A stretch of DNA of 16,712 nt. It comes from Rodentolepis nana. Taxonomy: Eukaryota > Platyhelminthes > Cestoda > Cyclophyllidea > Hymenolepididae. The notes beneath the pieces are model-generated. The model was not told the DNA's origin. It saw only the letters and a program-made list of their open reading frames with translations, and did no database searches. Positions 8,060-16,631 of this stretch are shown here, piece by piece. Position 1 is the first letter of the stretch; every line of letters starts with the position of its first letter. The position numbers and the translations under genes are program-made. The DNA is taken from the NCBI GenBank assembly GCA_900617975.1, contig UZAE01012160.1:32951-49662 (forward strand). Reading direction: 5' to 3'.

Positions 8060-8138
8060 ATCTTTACCTATTAAAAAAACATTGTATAGAACTATGTGTT
8101 TAATAAAAATTAATGTCTTAATTGCTTAAAATTCATTA

Positions 8139-8717
8139 TCATTTGTGTTTTCTAGGGTAGTATCCTTGTACATTAAAAGCTGGTTCGGACTTTAACAGAC
8201 CATAGAAAATATTTGGAATGCATTTTTTGTGGTATTGACAACCATTCATTTTTGTCGCATCACTTTCCGTTGTCTCCTGAGCGACTTTTAATTGGTTAGG
8301 TAGGAGATTGGTCTCCCAAATTTCGTTGAAAGTGTCGGCATGGTTTTCTTGACTTTTGACTCCATTATAATTAGAAATTTCTGATGAAACCGCCTTCAAC
8401 AGGAGACATTTTGCACATTAGCTATTTTATCACAGCATTGAGTTCGCAAGGTCAGTATGGTTCAGTAAGTACATTATTTGGTATTGTTGTGTCTTCTTTA
8501 ATTTCACCAAACTGTCTTACTTGTATCTTTAAAACACTTGAAGATTTTCGGAAAAAAGGTATTCGTTTGATTGTGGGAATAGAACCTCGCAAAGCAGTTT
8601 GCTATTTCGAAGTCGGTGGTAAGCAGTTCTTTCTTGGGACTTTCCCTGTTGTTTTTGGGGGTTACCCGGAATTCGAAAGTGCATTGGCACCCAGTGAGAT
8701 GTAGTTTCAGGAGTTCT
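8139..8717 (-). CDS. Gene C: 3' exons of a divergent family member
   Basis: Unrecognised. There are two exons on the minus strand. The first is an open stretch of 60 codons (8717-8538) ending in CAA at a gtgttt donor. Its length, end codon and phase 0 match exon 4 of gene A, with HWVPMHFRIPGN near the start and NEYLFSENLQ at the end. The second is a last exon (8393-8139) after gttgaag, phase 0, encoding AVSSEISNYNG... through KKCIPNIFYG to VQGYYPRKHK and TGA. The 144-bp intron between them has stops. The terminal CIPNIF...GYYPRK segment is shared with gene D. There is no membrane span, so this would be a secreted or otherwise tailed variant. The stop lies 80 bp from the convergent end of the plus-strand unit at 8059. 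The 5' exons are not resolved. Confidence 0.5.
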
Positions 8718-9290
8718 TCATTCGCGTCATCTCACGCCTCTCGCACCTTTTGCAATCCAAAAGCCCAATTGGTAGAGTGCCAATTGATGTGGTAAATTGA
8801 GCGGTACAATTTGACTACGACTGTATGGCAAGCATTGTGTGAGAATATAAAAGTAAGAAATGTGATAAATTCCATATGAGAATAGCTGGAACAGTGCGTT
8901 TAATCACCAATTTTGTGATGACGACAAGAGAACAACATTAAATTTTCATTTAGAATGAGTACTATCTGCAATTAAAAACCTATTAGCTTCAAGCCAATAA
9001 TGTTTCATGTAAAGTTTGCATATATGATTGATTTAAACCTTCTATCAATCATTCAATTATCGTCTTTTTGCCAATCATGCTGTTCTAGTTCGATTGCAAT
9101 CTGCTGCACACAGTTCATATTGTTTCAAACTCGAAATAGTTATTTGACTGACGACTGTGTGGGAATAAAAAATGTACGTAATATGAACCAATATGATTCT
9201 TCTGTGATAACACGTATGAAGCCTTCATTAAGTGGAAGAGATTCGTCCAGTTCCAATCAGCCAATCAGAACTCCGATTGTGCGTGAATGA
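8718..9290 (-). pseudogene. Family exon fragments upstream of gene C
   Basis: Two tandem, diverged blocks are seen on the minus strand. Each has a V-I-T-containing stretch (8890-8950 reads SLVVITKLVIKRTVPA; about 9175-9215 reads RVITEESYWFIL). Each is followed by an intron-like gap and a cacacag or tacag acceptor with a phase 1 exon beginning TCGT. The exon at 9154-9075 reads VSQITISSLKQYELCAADC then a stop, which resembles exon 3 of gene A (phase 1 start, Y-x-C...C). The one starting near 8815 reads VVKLYRSIYHINWHSTNW. Good donors are lacking, so these look like remnants. A 96-codon plus-strand ORF covering 9000-9290 is their antisense. Confidence 0.35.
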
Positions 9291-9689
9291 AACCATACAA
9301 GTCCAGGCGTGATAGCCTATAGGAGTGCGTTAGTAATGCAGAGATGTGGATTTACTGATATAAACCAGTTTCATCAAATTCCGATTTTAATGCACCATTT
9401 GCTACTAAGTTCGGTTAGTAATAATGAAATTTGTATTCTTNTATGTCATTGAATAATTAAAAAGTATTGAACATTTGTTCCTATAAGATCCATGCATGTT
9501 CTATGGATTCGTTCCCGTTGTCGCCACATATTTCTAAAAGGCTGATTTTACTAACTTAATGAACAAACCAAATACGTTTCGATTGAATTCGTTAAGGCAC
9601 AAGAAATTTCCTGATGATTGCATGAAGAGCAAATAGCCGGAAATATTTAACTCGGATTAGGCATGTGGCCTACACATTAGAATGAAAAA
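9291..9689. other. No gene recognised; contains N at 9441
   Basis: Non-repetitive within the window. Around 9650-9675 the plus strand reads LTRIRHVA, which faintly recalls the segment after RNase H in jockey-like elements, but it is too short to claim. Confidence 0.35.
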
Positions 9690-9885
9690 TGACCCCTCCA
9701 AAAATCGACCACTTTGTGTTAGAATCAATTGACGGGCACCCAGTGAGTCAGAACGTTTGCTAATCTAAAATAGACAGTCAATTGGGAATATTATTATTCC
9801 AAATAGCAGAATAATGATAATTTTCATTAGCCTCTTAGTTCACCTCATCTATCCCCACACAACTATAGCTTAAATTGCTTAACAG
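9690..9885. repeat. Direct repeat, copy 1, left of the LINE remnant
   Basis: About 190 bp that recurs at 10386-10580 with roughly 20 differences. It contains an imperfect hairpin, TTGGGAATA then TATTCCAAA. There is no long ORF. Confidence 0.85.
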
Positions 9886-10049
9886 AGATGGATATGCAAA
9901 AACATATGTTCAAATTGGCTCTAATTTATGAAATTGTTAGTTAAAAATGAAAATTGTGACATGCGTACGATTATCAATTCTACAGGTAAAATAGTTTAAT
10001 CGTTCGCCGAATAAGGATCATGTATTATTCAAGTTCGCTGCACCTGAGG

Positions 10050-10389
10050 TCTTGAATTCTCTTCAGATTAACGTCTTCATTGTGTGGAAAAATATCGGTC
10101 GGTCTATGCTTTGCAAAATTGCTGTCCTCTTCTTAACAAGTGCGTCAGCAAGCTCATTGCCTTTGATGCCACAGTGACCAGGAGTCCATTGCAAGGCCAC
10201 TGTTTTGCTTTATCTCTCAGTAACTGAGGGGAATTTGCATTCATATATCTAGGCTGTTTTGAGTGGCTCGCTGCTTTTAATTGGGTCTATCACTGATTGT
10301 GTGTCCAAAAGAATTACTACTTTGGTGAATTTCGTATCCAGGCAACATAATTGACCTAGTGCTCTCTAAATAGCCACTATTTCGCCTTC
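10050..10389 (-). mobile_element. Decayed jockey-like LINE fragment, RNase H end
   Basis: On the minus strand it reads EGEIVAI, a stop, RALGQLCCLDTKFTKVVILLD, then after further stops VALQWTPGHCGIKGNELADALV. The last is the diagnostic end of an RNase H domain in LINE polyproteins. It overlaps and then extends the RNase H that is cut off at 13757, so both come from the same element family. At least three in-frame stops make it dead. Confidence 0.8.
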
Positions 10390-10580
10390 TAAAAATTTAT
10401 CACTTTGTGTTAGAATCGATTGACTGGCACTCAGTGGGTCCGAACGTTTGCTAAACTACAATAGGCAGTCAATTGGGAATATTTTTATTCCAAATAGCAG
10501 AATAATGATAATTGTCATTAGCCCCTTAGTTCACCTCATCTATCCCCACACAATCACAGCTTAAATTGCTTAACGGATAT
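10386..10580. repeat. Direct repeat, copy 2, right of the LINE remnant
   Basis: Partner of 9690-9885. The similarity starts at the very edge of the LINE fragment. This suggests the LINE inserted into, or recombined with, one of two tandem copies. Confidence 0.85.
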
Positions 10581-10677
10581 GGATAATCAAAAATAAAACA
10601 GGAAGGGCACTGTTAAACATGCACAATGGGGTCACCAAAGGATAGTTGATAATTTTGATTTTCAAAAACATCTCAGT

Positions 10678-11595
10678 TTACATATATTTAGCTGGTGTAG
10701 TGGGGTTAATCATTAATTTTGTCATGACGACAAGAGAACATTGTACCTCATTTCCATTTCTCAAATATATCTTAAAAGTATGAAATGTACGAGGGTCAGC
10801 ATATTACTTTCGATCAAATTAATAATAATTTAAATCCAATGTCTGCTGAAAGCGTATACCAAATTTGTCCTACCAAATTTCCAATACAATGGGCTTTCAA
10901 TCTTCTTGAATTGTAAACGTACTTTCCAGTCGGGATTCGATCCTTTCACAGAAAAGCTGATATTGACGGCTTGTTTTCCTTCTTCAAATCTTGCAAACGG
11001 AAACGATGCTTGCGGTAAAAGCGCTCATACAAATGTTGGTCAAAGAATTTGCAAAATTTTTTAAAAATAAAATTATTTATCTTATATAATTCACGCTAAC
11101 ATATTGCATTTCTTACCATCTTCAACTGACTTGAATTCACAATTAGGAGCAAATGTAGCAACACAAGATTATTCATTTCCATGAACTATCAGTGATTCGA
11201 ATGGTGAAGAATCGTCAAGTGTAAATGTGACTGGATGTGTAGAAAGGTTACCAATTAGATCCTTCGAATTCGAAATTGGATTATTTACCAGAATCCTTAT
11301 TGCAAGGTTCCGCGATTTCGGATCTTCCAAGAACGCATTTATTCCCTATGAATTCTATCGCCCCATTGGAGCCATTCAAATATACCTCTACAAACTAAAA
11401 GTGGCAACGATGTATGATCCCATTTAAATGAAGTATTTTTACCAAAGTTATGCGCATATAAAAAGCCATTGTGCCTGTTTTGCCACTTGGTGTTGAAACG
11501 ATTCTTGAACATGTCGAAGCTGACTCAACAGAACCGTCTATTCCAAGTTGAGCGCTAATTTGCAACAAAGACAAAATGAAAAGACTGAAGATCAT
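10678..11595 (-). pseudogene. Gene A': inverted copy of gene A, 5' exons
   Basis: Exons on the minus strand are 11595-11443, 11394-11289, 11230-11117, 11026 to about 10850, and 10770-10678. The first three are exactly the lengths of gene A (153, 106, 114 nt) with the same phases. Exon 1 gives a clean signal peptide, MIFSLFILSLLQISAQ, then LGIDGSVESASTCSR. Exon 2 reads FVEVYLNGSNGAIEFIGNKC and EPCNKDS. Exon 3 matches A but has TAA (11171-11169) where A has TAT (Tyr). The exon 4 acceptor is changed from gtag to gtat, though an AG three bases on would keep frame. The exon 4 donor GT is lost (CA). Exon 5 is diverged: IYLRNGNEVQCSLVV, with the QCS of gene A, then a stop. It is probably a pseudogene. 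Together with A it proves the exon model, since the two carry different defects. Confidence 0.65.
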
Positions 11596-11640
11596 TGGAT
11601 TTGGTGCGTTTGTGAATAATTTTCCCAGATTTATGAATCC

Positions 11641-11648
11641 CTTTTATA
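11641..11648 (-). promoter_or_regulatory. TATA box of gene A'
   Basis: TATAAAAG on the minus strand, 45 bp before the ATG (complement of 11593-11595). A TTATTCACAAACGC stretch sits about 25 bp downstream. The surrounding 80 bp match the gene A promoter. Confidence 0.6.
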
Positions 11649-11914
11649 TGCCAACATTTGGAGTTCGCTCTTTCATGATCCAATAAATATTTACATTCGG
11701 TGCGATTTTATTGGTATTTAAACCAGTTTGCCACTTTTTTTATTTAATATCATGTGTGTAAGAATAAAAACGTTGATAAAATCAAATGAACAATTCTATG
11801 TTATTCGTTTTTAAATATTCGCCCTCAACTTTTCATTGTAATTCGATGGATCTTAAATATCTTTTAATTAATGCAAATCGAATATCAGAATTTAGTCTAG
11901 AGAAGTATTTGAGG

Positions 11915-12543
11915 ATGAAGAAACAATCTAACTCACACTATCGAATTGTTTCTTTCGTGCTGCTACAAATTTCATATTTCGGCGTACCAAATATCGAATT
12001 AGATGAGCTGAAAGAAATTTCAGGGTGAGAGTGTGCATCGAAAACCAATTCGTTCTTGAAAACTAATCCATTAACTTTTGAATAATTTAAGCTTTTGTCG
12101 GGTTAAATTTTTGCAGACAACTCGAGATGCAACTTTAATTAAGACGAATTCCGTAGAAAAACCAAAAAAATCGGTTTTCAATTTTCTAGTGCGAAAGTGA
12201 CGCATTAAATGGACGCGAGACCACTGCACAGTCAGTAACGTCAAGTGTTTTAGTCTTGAAATGCAGCTGCCTCCACTAACGAGGCAGTCTGGTGGCGATA
12301 TCAGAGTCAAGTGGATTGGAACTGAAAATCAATAAGGCGAATGCTCAAAAACTGGACATGGAATATCGCCGAAGCTCAGGTCATTCCACATTCGCCGAGT
12401 TAATATTCCACTTGGAACGAAACGATCAATCAAAGCTTATTTGCACACGAGGCAAAAACTGCATTCCAAACATTTTCTTTGGCCCATCAGAGCATAAACC
12501 CGCTCTTAAGGTACAAGGATATTACCCTAGAAAAAACCAATGA
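11915..12543 (+). pseudogene. Gene D: family member with signal peptide and CIPNIF tail
   Basis: The first exon candidate (11915-12024) starts MKKQSNSHYRIVSFVLLQIS, a signal-peptide-like sequence with the LLQIS of A', and ends at an AGG|gtgaga donor. A second open block after tttgcag (12117) reads TTRDATLIKTNS... FNFLVRK, then TGA where gene E has TGT. It continues IKWTRDHC... CFSLEMQLPPLTRQSGGDI and RVKWIG, and ends at TAA near 12335. The GGDIRVKWIG end resembles VGISVYW of gene A exon 6. A final block (from about 12390) reads HSTFAELIFHLERND and GKNCIPNIFFGPSEHK, ending GYYPRKNQ at TGA 12541-12543, as in gene C. Splice borders between the last two blocks are unclear. Probably a pseudogene or incomplete. 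Confidence 0.45.
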
Positions 12544-13757
12544 GTTCACTTATCTCGGAATGACGTTTGACACAAAGCTAACGTGGAAAAGTCACATTGC
12601 TAAAATAGCAGAACGCGTCTCCAATAGACTGAATGTCCTGAAGCGTCTTGCTGGTAGCGTATGGGGCTGTGCGCGCTCAAATCTAAACACCACTTACAAG
12701 ATGTTGATTCAGCCAATAATGTTGTATTGCTGTGAGCCACTCATTACAGCCACAGAGGTGACTCTCAAACCACTCGAGAAGGCACACAACCAAGCATTAC
12801 GAATTAACAATGGAGGGATAAAAGCAACATCCATTGATGCAATGCTCCAAGTTACAGGAAACACCAAAATAGGCTCCCTTATCAAAGAGAAGGCCTTGAT
12901 CCTGTATGAGAAACTACTGCGCATTCCCATGGACAAATTCTTCAGCACCTATGAGGATAGACCAAGATATCTGAAAACGCAATCTGGTCTAATACAGAAA
13001 GCCATAGAACTTAAGAAAGCGTTACAAATCGATGATCAACCAAAAAGCCTCTCTCTCCCCATGAATCCATTAGCAGACATTGATGTAGTGTGTTGCACCC
13101 AACTGCTCGACTTCTTCAGGAAATCAAACACTCCTCCAGGGCAAATGCGCTCACTGGCCCTTGAGACAATCAATGTCAACTATCCTGCAGATCAATGGCT
13201 CCAAGTCTTCACTGATGGGTCATACATAGAAAACCAAGCAAACGTTGGTGCAGGTGTCTATTCTGAACTCTTCTCTTTCTACGCAGCAGNATTCCCATGG
13301 ACAAGTTCTTCAGCACCTATGAGAATAGACCAAGACATCTGAAAACGCAATCTGGTCTAATACAGAAAGCCATAGAACTGAAGAAAGCGTTACAAATCGA
13401 TGATCAACCAAAAAGCCTCTCTCTCCCCATGAATCCATTAGCAGACATTGATGTAGTGTGTTGCACCCAACTGCTCGACTTCTTCAGGAAATCAAACACT
13501 CCTCCAGGGCAAATGCGCTCACTGGCCCTTGAGACAATCAATGTCAACTATCCTTCAGATCAATGGCTCCAAGTCTTCACTGATGGGTAATACATAGAAA
13601 ACCAAGCAAACGTTGGTGCAGGTGTCTATTCTGAACTCTTCTCTTTCTACGCAGCAGCGGGACATAATAGATCCGGTTTTAAAGGAGAATTAGAGGCCAT
13701 TAGGATAGCACTATGCCAATTATGTTGCCTGGGTACGAAATTCACCAAAGCGATGAT
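12537..13757 (+). mobile_element. Jockey-like LINE fragment: RT C-terminus and RNase H
   Basis: One frame reads NEFTYLGMTFDTKLTWKSHI, RLNVLKRLAGSVWGC, IQPIMLYCCEPLITA, EKAHNQALRINNGG and on to WLQVFTDGSYIENQANVGAG. This is the end of a reverse transcriptase followed by the start of an RNase H with its first catalytic Asp (TDGS). At 13290 there is an N, and 12923-13289 is repeated at 13291-13657 (both 367 bp, nearly identical). The second copy has TAA for the Ser of TDGS. RNase H continues with GELEAIRIALCQLCC and is cut at about 13757, where family sequence resumes. Neither the 5' region (endonuclease, RT core) nor a 3' end with poly(A) is present. GC content is clearly higher than the surroundings, which fits a younger arrival. 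Confidence 0.9.
13291..13657. repeat. 367-bp repeat across an N, probable assembly duplication
   Basis: Restates 12923-13289 with a handful of base changes, beginning exactly after the N at 13290. Two alleles or two LINE copies joined by a scaffold gap would look like this. Confidence 0.85.
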
Positions 13758-13885
13758 TTTATTTAAACCTTCCATAATTTATGGAATTATCCTTTTGTTG
13801 TCAATCATGCTGTTCTAGTTCGATTACAATATGCTGCACACAGTTTATATTGTTTCAAACTCGAAATATTTATTTAATTTGAAAA
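13757..13885 (-). pseudogene. Exon-3-like family fragment
   Basis: About 120 bp matching 9020-9150. On the minus strand it reads ISSLKQYKLCAAYCNRTRTA then a stop, at the same place as the 9075-9154 copy. The splice acceptor of the partner is not kept. It abuts the broken end of the LINE. Confidence 0.35.
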
Positions 13886-14429
13886 AGGAGATAGGAATCC
13901 ACAGTTCCAATATTTTCCTTAAATTGATTGGACGATGTTCATTTAAATAGAATATTTGAGTAATTCGATGTTTAAATTTCATCTTTAATTTTCTTATTTC
14001 TAAGCTGCATCAGTAGCTAAGGCATCTTTTCAGAATAAGTGCTTAATTGATCTCTCATTGAACCCAAAAAAATAAGAATTGACAGTGTATTTTCAATTTA
14101 CATTCACGTACCTAGCAAATGGTGACAAGTTGCAACAAGAGTTCTTTCGACCATTAATATCATAAAGAAGACCTAATTCCATTCATAAAACCCTTTTCAA
14201 TTAACTTGTCTACAAAGATAATTGGACCCTGTGTAAGATGATCAAATTCGCGGGATATTAAAATTTCGATATAAAGTTAGTGCTGCAAAGGAGCAGTTAA
14301 TGTGTTTGAAAGGAGATCGAAGCACCATTAAAAAACTCGAGAGTTAATTGGAGGCCATTTAGAAAAGCTCATCTTTATTGATTTTCCTTGTGCTATACGT
14401 GTTATTTATTAGGGTCGTTGCACCTATAC
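13886..14429. other. No gene; weak family remnants
   Basis: 14120-14200 resembles 14625-14690 (upstream part of gene E), and 14390-14430 resembles 14925-14975, so this looks like an older duplicate of the gene E surroundings. No open exon is visible. Confidence 0.35.
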
Positions 14430-14699
14430 TAAGCAACTTCAAGAGCTTCGGCAATATTCGATGACCAGATTTTTGAGCATTCGCCTTATTAATTTTCAAT
14501 TCCAATCCACTTGACTCCGATGTCGCCGACTGACTGCCTCGTTAGTGGAGGCAGCTGTGCTGTTGACTCGCGTCCATTTAATGCAACACTTTCTCATTAG
14601 AAAATTGAAACCCAATTTTCTTGGCAACAAGTTGCAGCGAAAGTCCTTTCGAATATTTATATAACAAAGACGATGTGATTCCATGCTAAGTGCCGTCAT
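14430..14699 (-). pseudogene. Gene E: inverted partner of gene D, internal exon only
   Basis: The minus strand matches 12110-12380. It reads LGFNFLMRKCCIKWTRVNST, and then, relative to gene D, about 32 bp coding for the CFSLEM stretch are missing, which shifts the frame. In the shifted frame QLPPLTRQSVGDI and GVKWIGIEN resume, ending in a stop. Where gene D has TGA before IKW, this copy has TGT. The CIPNIF tail exon is not found downstream. No signal exon could be identified upstream; 14912-15115 holds a minus-strand ORF of unknown meaning. Confidence 0.4.
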
Positions 14700-15520
14700 T
14701 GCGTTAAAATGTATAAGTATTCTACATTAAGATTTCGAATAATGTGCCTTAATTAATCAAAAACCATTACAGTTGCGGAAATGGCCAATCACTCAACATT
14801 CGAAGTAGAAAATTCAACATATCTTCACATTTGATATCACAATCTTTGTGAGCACAAGGAAACATTGGTTTTCTATGCACAATCACACTTTTTAATTTCT
14901 AATAACTAATCTTAATCGATTTTTGTCTCGTGATACGCGATATCTATGGGTCTCGTTACACCTATTCTATGCAACGTCGAAAGATAAAACGTGATTTTCA
15001 GCAATGTACAGATAAAAATTTCATTGTTTAATTTATACAGGTCACATTTTAGAGTCAATTTCTCTATTTTAACCAATTCAGCGTGAAATATAGATTTGAT
15101 CACAAAAAAATACAAAATATATCCAACAACTATCTGAATATAACATGATCACTTTCTTTGAACGGAATCTAACATTGTTTGTTAATTATTATTAAATCGT
15201 ATTTTTCCACTTCATATACAAACACGACGTTTCTGCAAATTTTTCATTAATATCTTGAACATTTTTATTGAAAACGTGGTTTTNAGCAAAGATTTTCTAG
15301 TTGTTGGCACACAAAGATTATTTTCTAAGAACATTGATCAGAAGGCAACTTTGTGTTGCATTACCTAAGAAGTTCATTCATGTAGGAAAGAATTTTTGAT
15401 TTCAAACGTCTATTCAGAAAGTTTGCTTGGAAAATAAATAAAGACAATTATTAAAGAAGAAAGTCATTTGATTGAGACACTTGATTCGTAAAAATATTGT
15501 CCGAAAATGTTGCACACTCT
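14700..15520. other. No recognised gene; N at 15284
   Basis: AT-rich. 14855-14905 still aligns, inverted, with the intron after gene D exon 1 (a gtgcatcgaaaaccaa-type motif), so the gene E locus extends to here without a signal-peptide exon. Nothing could be assigned beyond about 15115. Confidence 0.4.
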
Positions 15521-15845
15521 ACGGCAACATGCTTGCCAATTTACCAACAAAGACATGATGCAATTTTTGTTTAATAAAAACGAAAAATTAAATATTAAAT
15601 AATATTCTCCTTGATTGAAAAAAAATTTTTATAATGACCCAATTGTTTTAGTATCCAAGAATATTGACTTCAATTATTTTATTCACTAAATGTTGTGATT
15701 CAATTTACATAAATCGATGAACTAAAAGATTTTACTATTTCAGTGCAAAAGAAATGAGATTTCTGCAATTCAAACATTAATTTTTATTGATTTGTATCGA
15801 ATAGTTAGTTCTAAATAACGATTTTTAATACGTAAAGATTTATTT

Positions 15846-16631
15846 TCAAGGATAATGATAGTAAGCAATGCTTTGTAAAGAAGGAGATTTTAAAGATTTG
15901 CCAAAACTGTAAGTTATCTTAGGAAAAATGTTAACATTTTCATCAAGGCAAGTACAATTACTGGAAGACCCATTGAATCATGCCAAGAAGAACTAAATAA
16001 AGTGCAAAAAATAAATGTTGAGAACTATTGCAACATTTCTAATGGATATATGCAAATGCAGACAAAGTGAGAAACTTGCGTGAGAAAATGATTCCAGTTG
16101 TGGAAGCTATTTTGTTGAAGGAGAAAATAATGCAAGTTAAATAATGCAAGTTAGAAATGTTTGAATGTATAAAATTTTGAATAAATTTAATTAACGCACG
16201 GGCCTAATCACTTTCTAAATATGCCTTATATTTGAGGTAATAAGTTGTAAGAACAATTTCAATAGTTGAAATTCAAAGTACTATGATCTTCATGGAAATA
16301 AAATTTCAAATCTTAAAAATCGTATTAAATAGTTAATCAATAACCTCCATCAGTAAGGTTTATGCTGTAATATACGCAAGTGTGAATTCATGCAAATGAC
16401 GACTTACCATCGCTTGTTGTCGTCTCTGAAAACATCAACATTTGCGTTACACTGGGGTCTATTTAGTATACAAACCAACCACTAAACAAATGCGACATCA
16501 TTAAGGGAGACTTTTACTATGGTAATCGATGGTGCGATTAAAAGAGTAAAATGTGAGCTTGTCCCAATATTGTCTCCTAGCGATGAGAACGAATGCTCTG
16601 CCTGGTATTCATTCGAATTTCCCAATGAATG
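15846..16631 (-). CDS. 3' half of a stalk-membrane-tail gene, right copy
   Basis: The most intact copy of this unit. On the minus strand there is an open exon-6-like stretch (16631-16492) reading HSLGNSNEYQAEHSFSSLGD and SSHFTLLIAPSITIVKVSL, without the one-base deletion of the plus-strand copies, ending NDVAFV and TAG. It is followed by an 18-nt exon (16425-16408), a 27-nt exon (16106-16080, gcaagt donor), a 31-nt exon (15992-15962) and a last exon (15906-15846) ending YYHYP and TGA. The FTLLIAPSITIVKVSL run aligns with FTHFLIESPSSVVGISVYW of gene A exon 6. A donor joining the exon-6-like stretch to the 18-nt exon in phase 1 is not obvious. An in-frame stop there could mean a secreted form or decay. 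The 5' exons would lie outside the window. Confidence 0.5.
16080..16106 (-). other. 27-nt exon with GC donor (right unit)
   Basis: Acceptor atag, donor gcaagt. Encodes STTGIIFS as in the plus-strand unit at 7793-7819, whereas the left unit has ATTAIIFS. Confidence 0.5.
16408..16425 (-). other. 18-nt microexon (right unit)
   Basis: Identical in sequence and splice borders to 873-890 on the same strand. Confidence 0.6.

Larger units (their letters stand above)
7285..8107 (+). pseudogene. Stalk-membrane-tail unit (plus strand)
   Basis: Inverted partner of 1-1038 and 15521-16631. It contains: an exon-6-like stretch (about 7295-7440, one-base deletion as at 6406); an 18-nt exon (7489-7506); a 27-nt exon (7793-7819) with gcaagt donor; a 31-nt exon (7907-7937) between atttag and gtaatt; and a last exon (7993-8059) after tttacag, ending in TAA. 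The spliced end reads STTGIIFSLL, LGMIQWVFHFG, then TSITSLSQQNIAYYHYPWK. This is a Ser/Thr stalk, a membrane span of about 15-18 residues and a short tail. AATAAA occurs at 8055-8060 and 8102-8107. The upstream ectodomain is missing or damaged, so expression is doubtful, but this is the clearest 3' end in the window. Confidence 0.55.
15521..16575. repeat. Long direct repeat, right copy (partner 1-1038)
   Basis: See the left copy for the match. This copy has kept Cys and Tyr codons on the antisense strand that the left copy lost, and continues beyond the shared end into sequence homologous (inverted) to 6236-6350. Confidence 0.9.

Noticed and set aside
8384..8704. Plus-strand 106-codon ORF
   Set aside because: Antisense to the gene C exon and intron. 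No start context, domain or partner copy supports it, and gene C fits the family structure.
9000..9290. Plus-strand 96-codon Cys-rich ORF
   Set aside because: The related copy at 13760-13880 closes early, and the minus strand shows a phase 1 exon start like gene A exon 3. Not proven either way, so only the fragment is annotated.
9640..9730. Possible LINE tail (LTRIRHVA) on the plus strand
   Set aside because: Too short and followed by stops. It could be chance.
12709..12948. Minus-strand ORF inside the LINE
   Set aside because: Antisense of the reverse transcriptase C-terminus.
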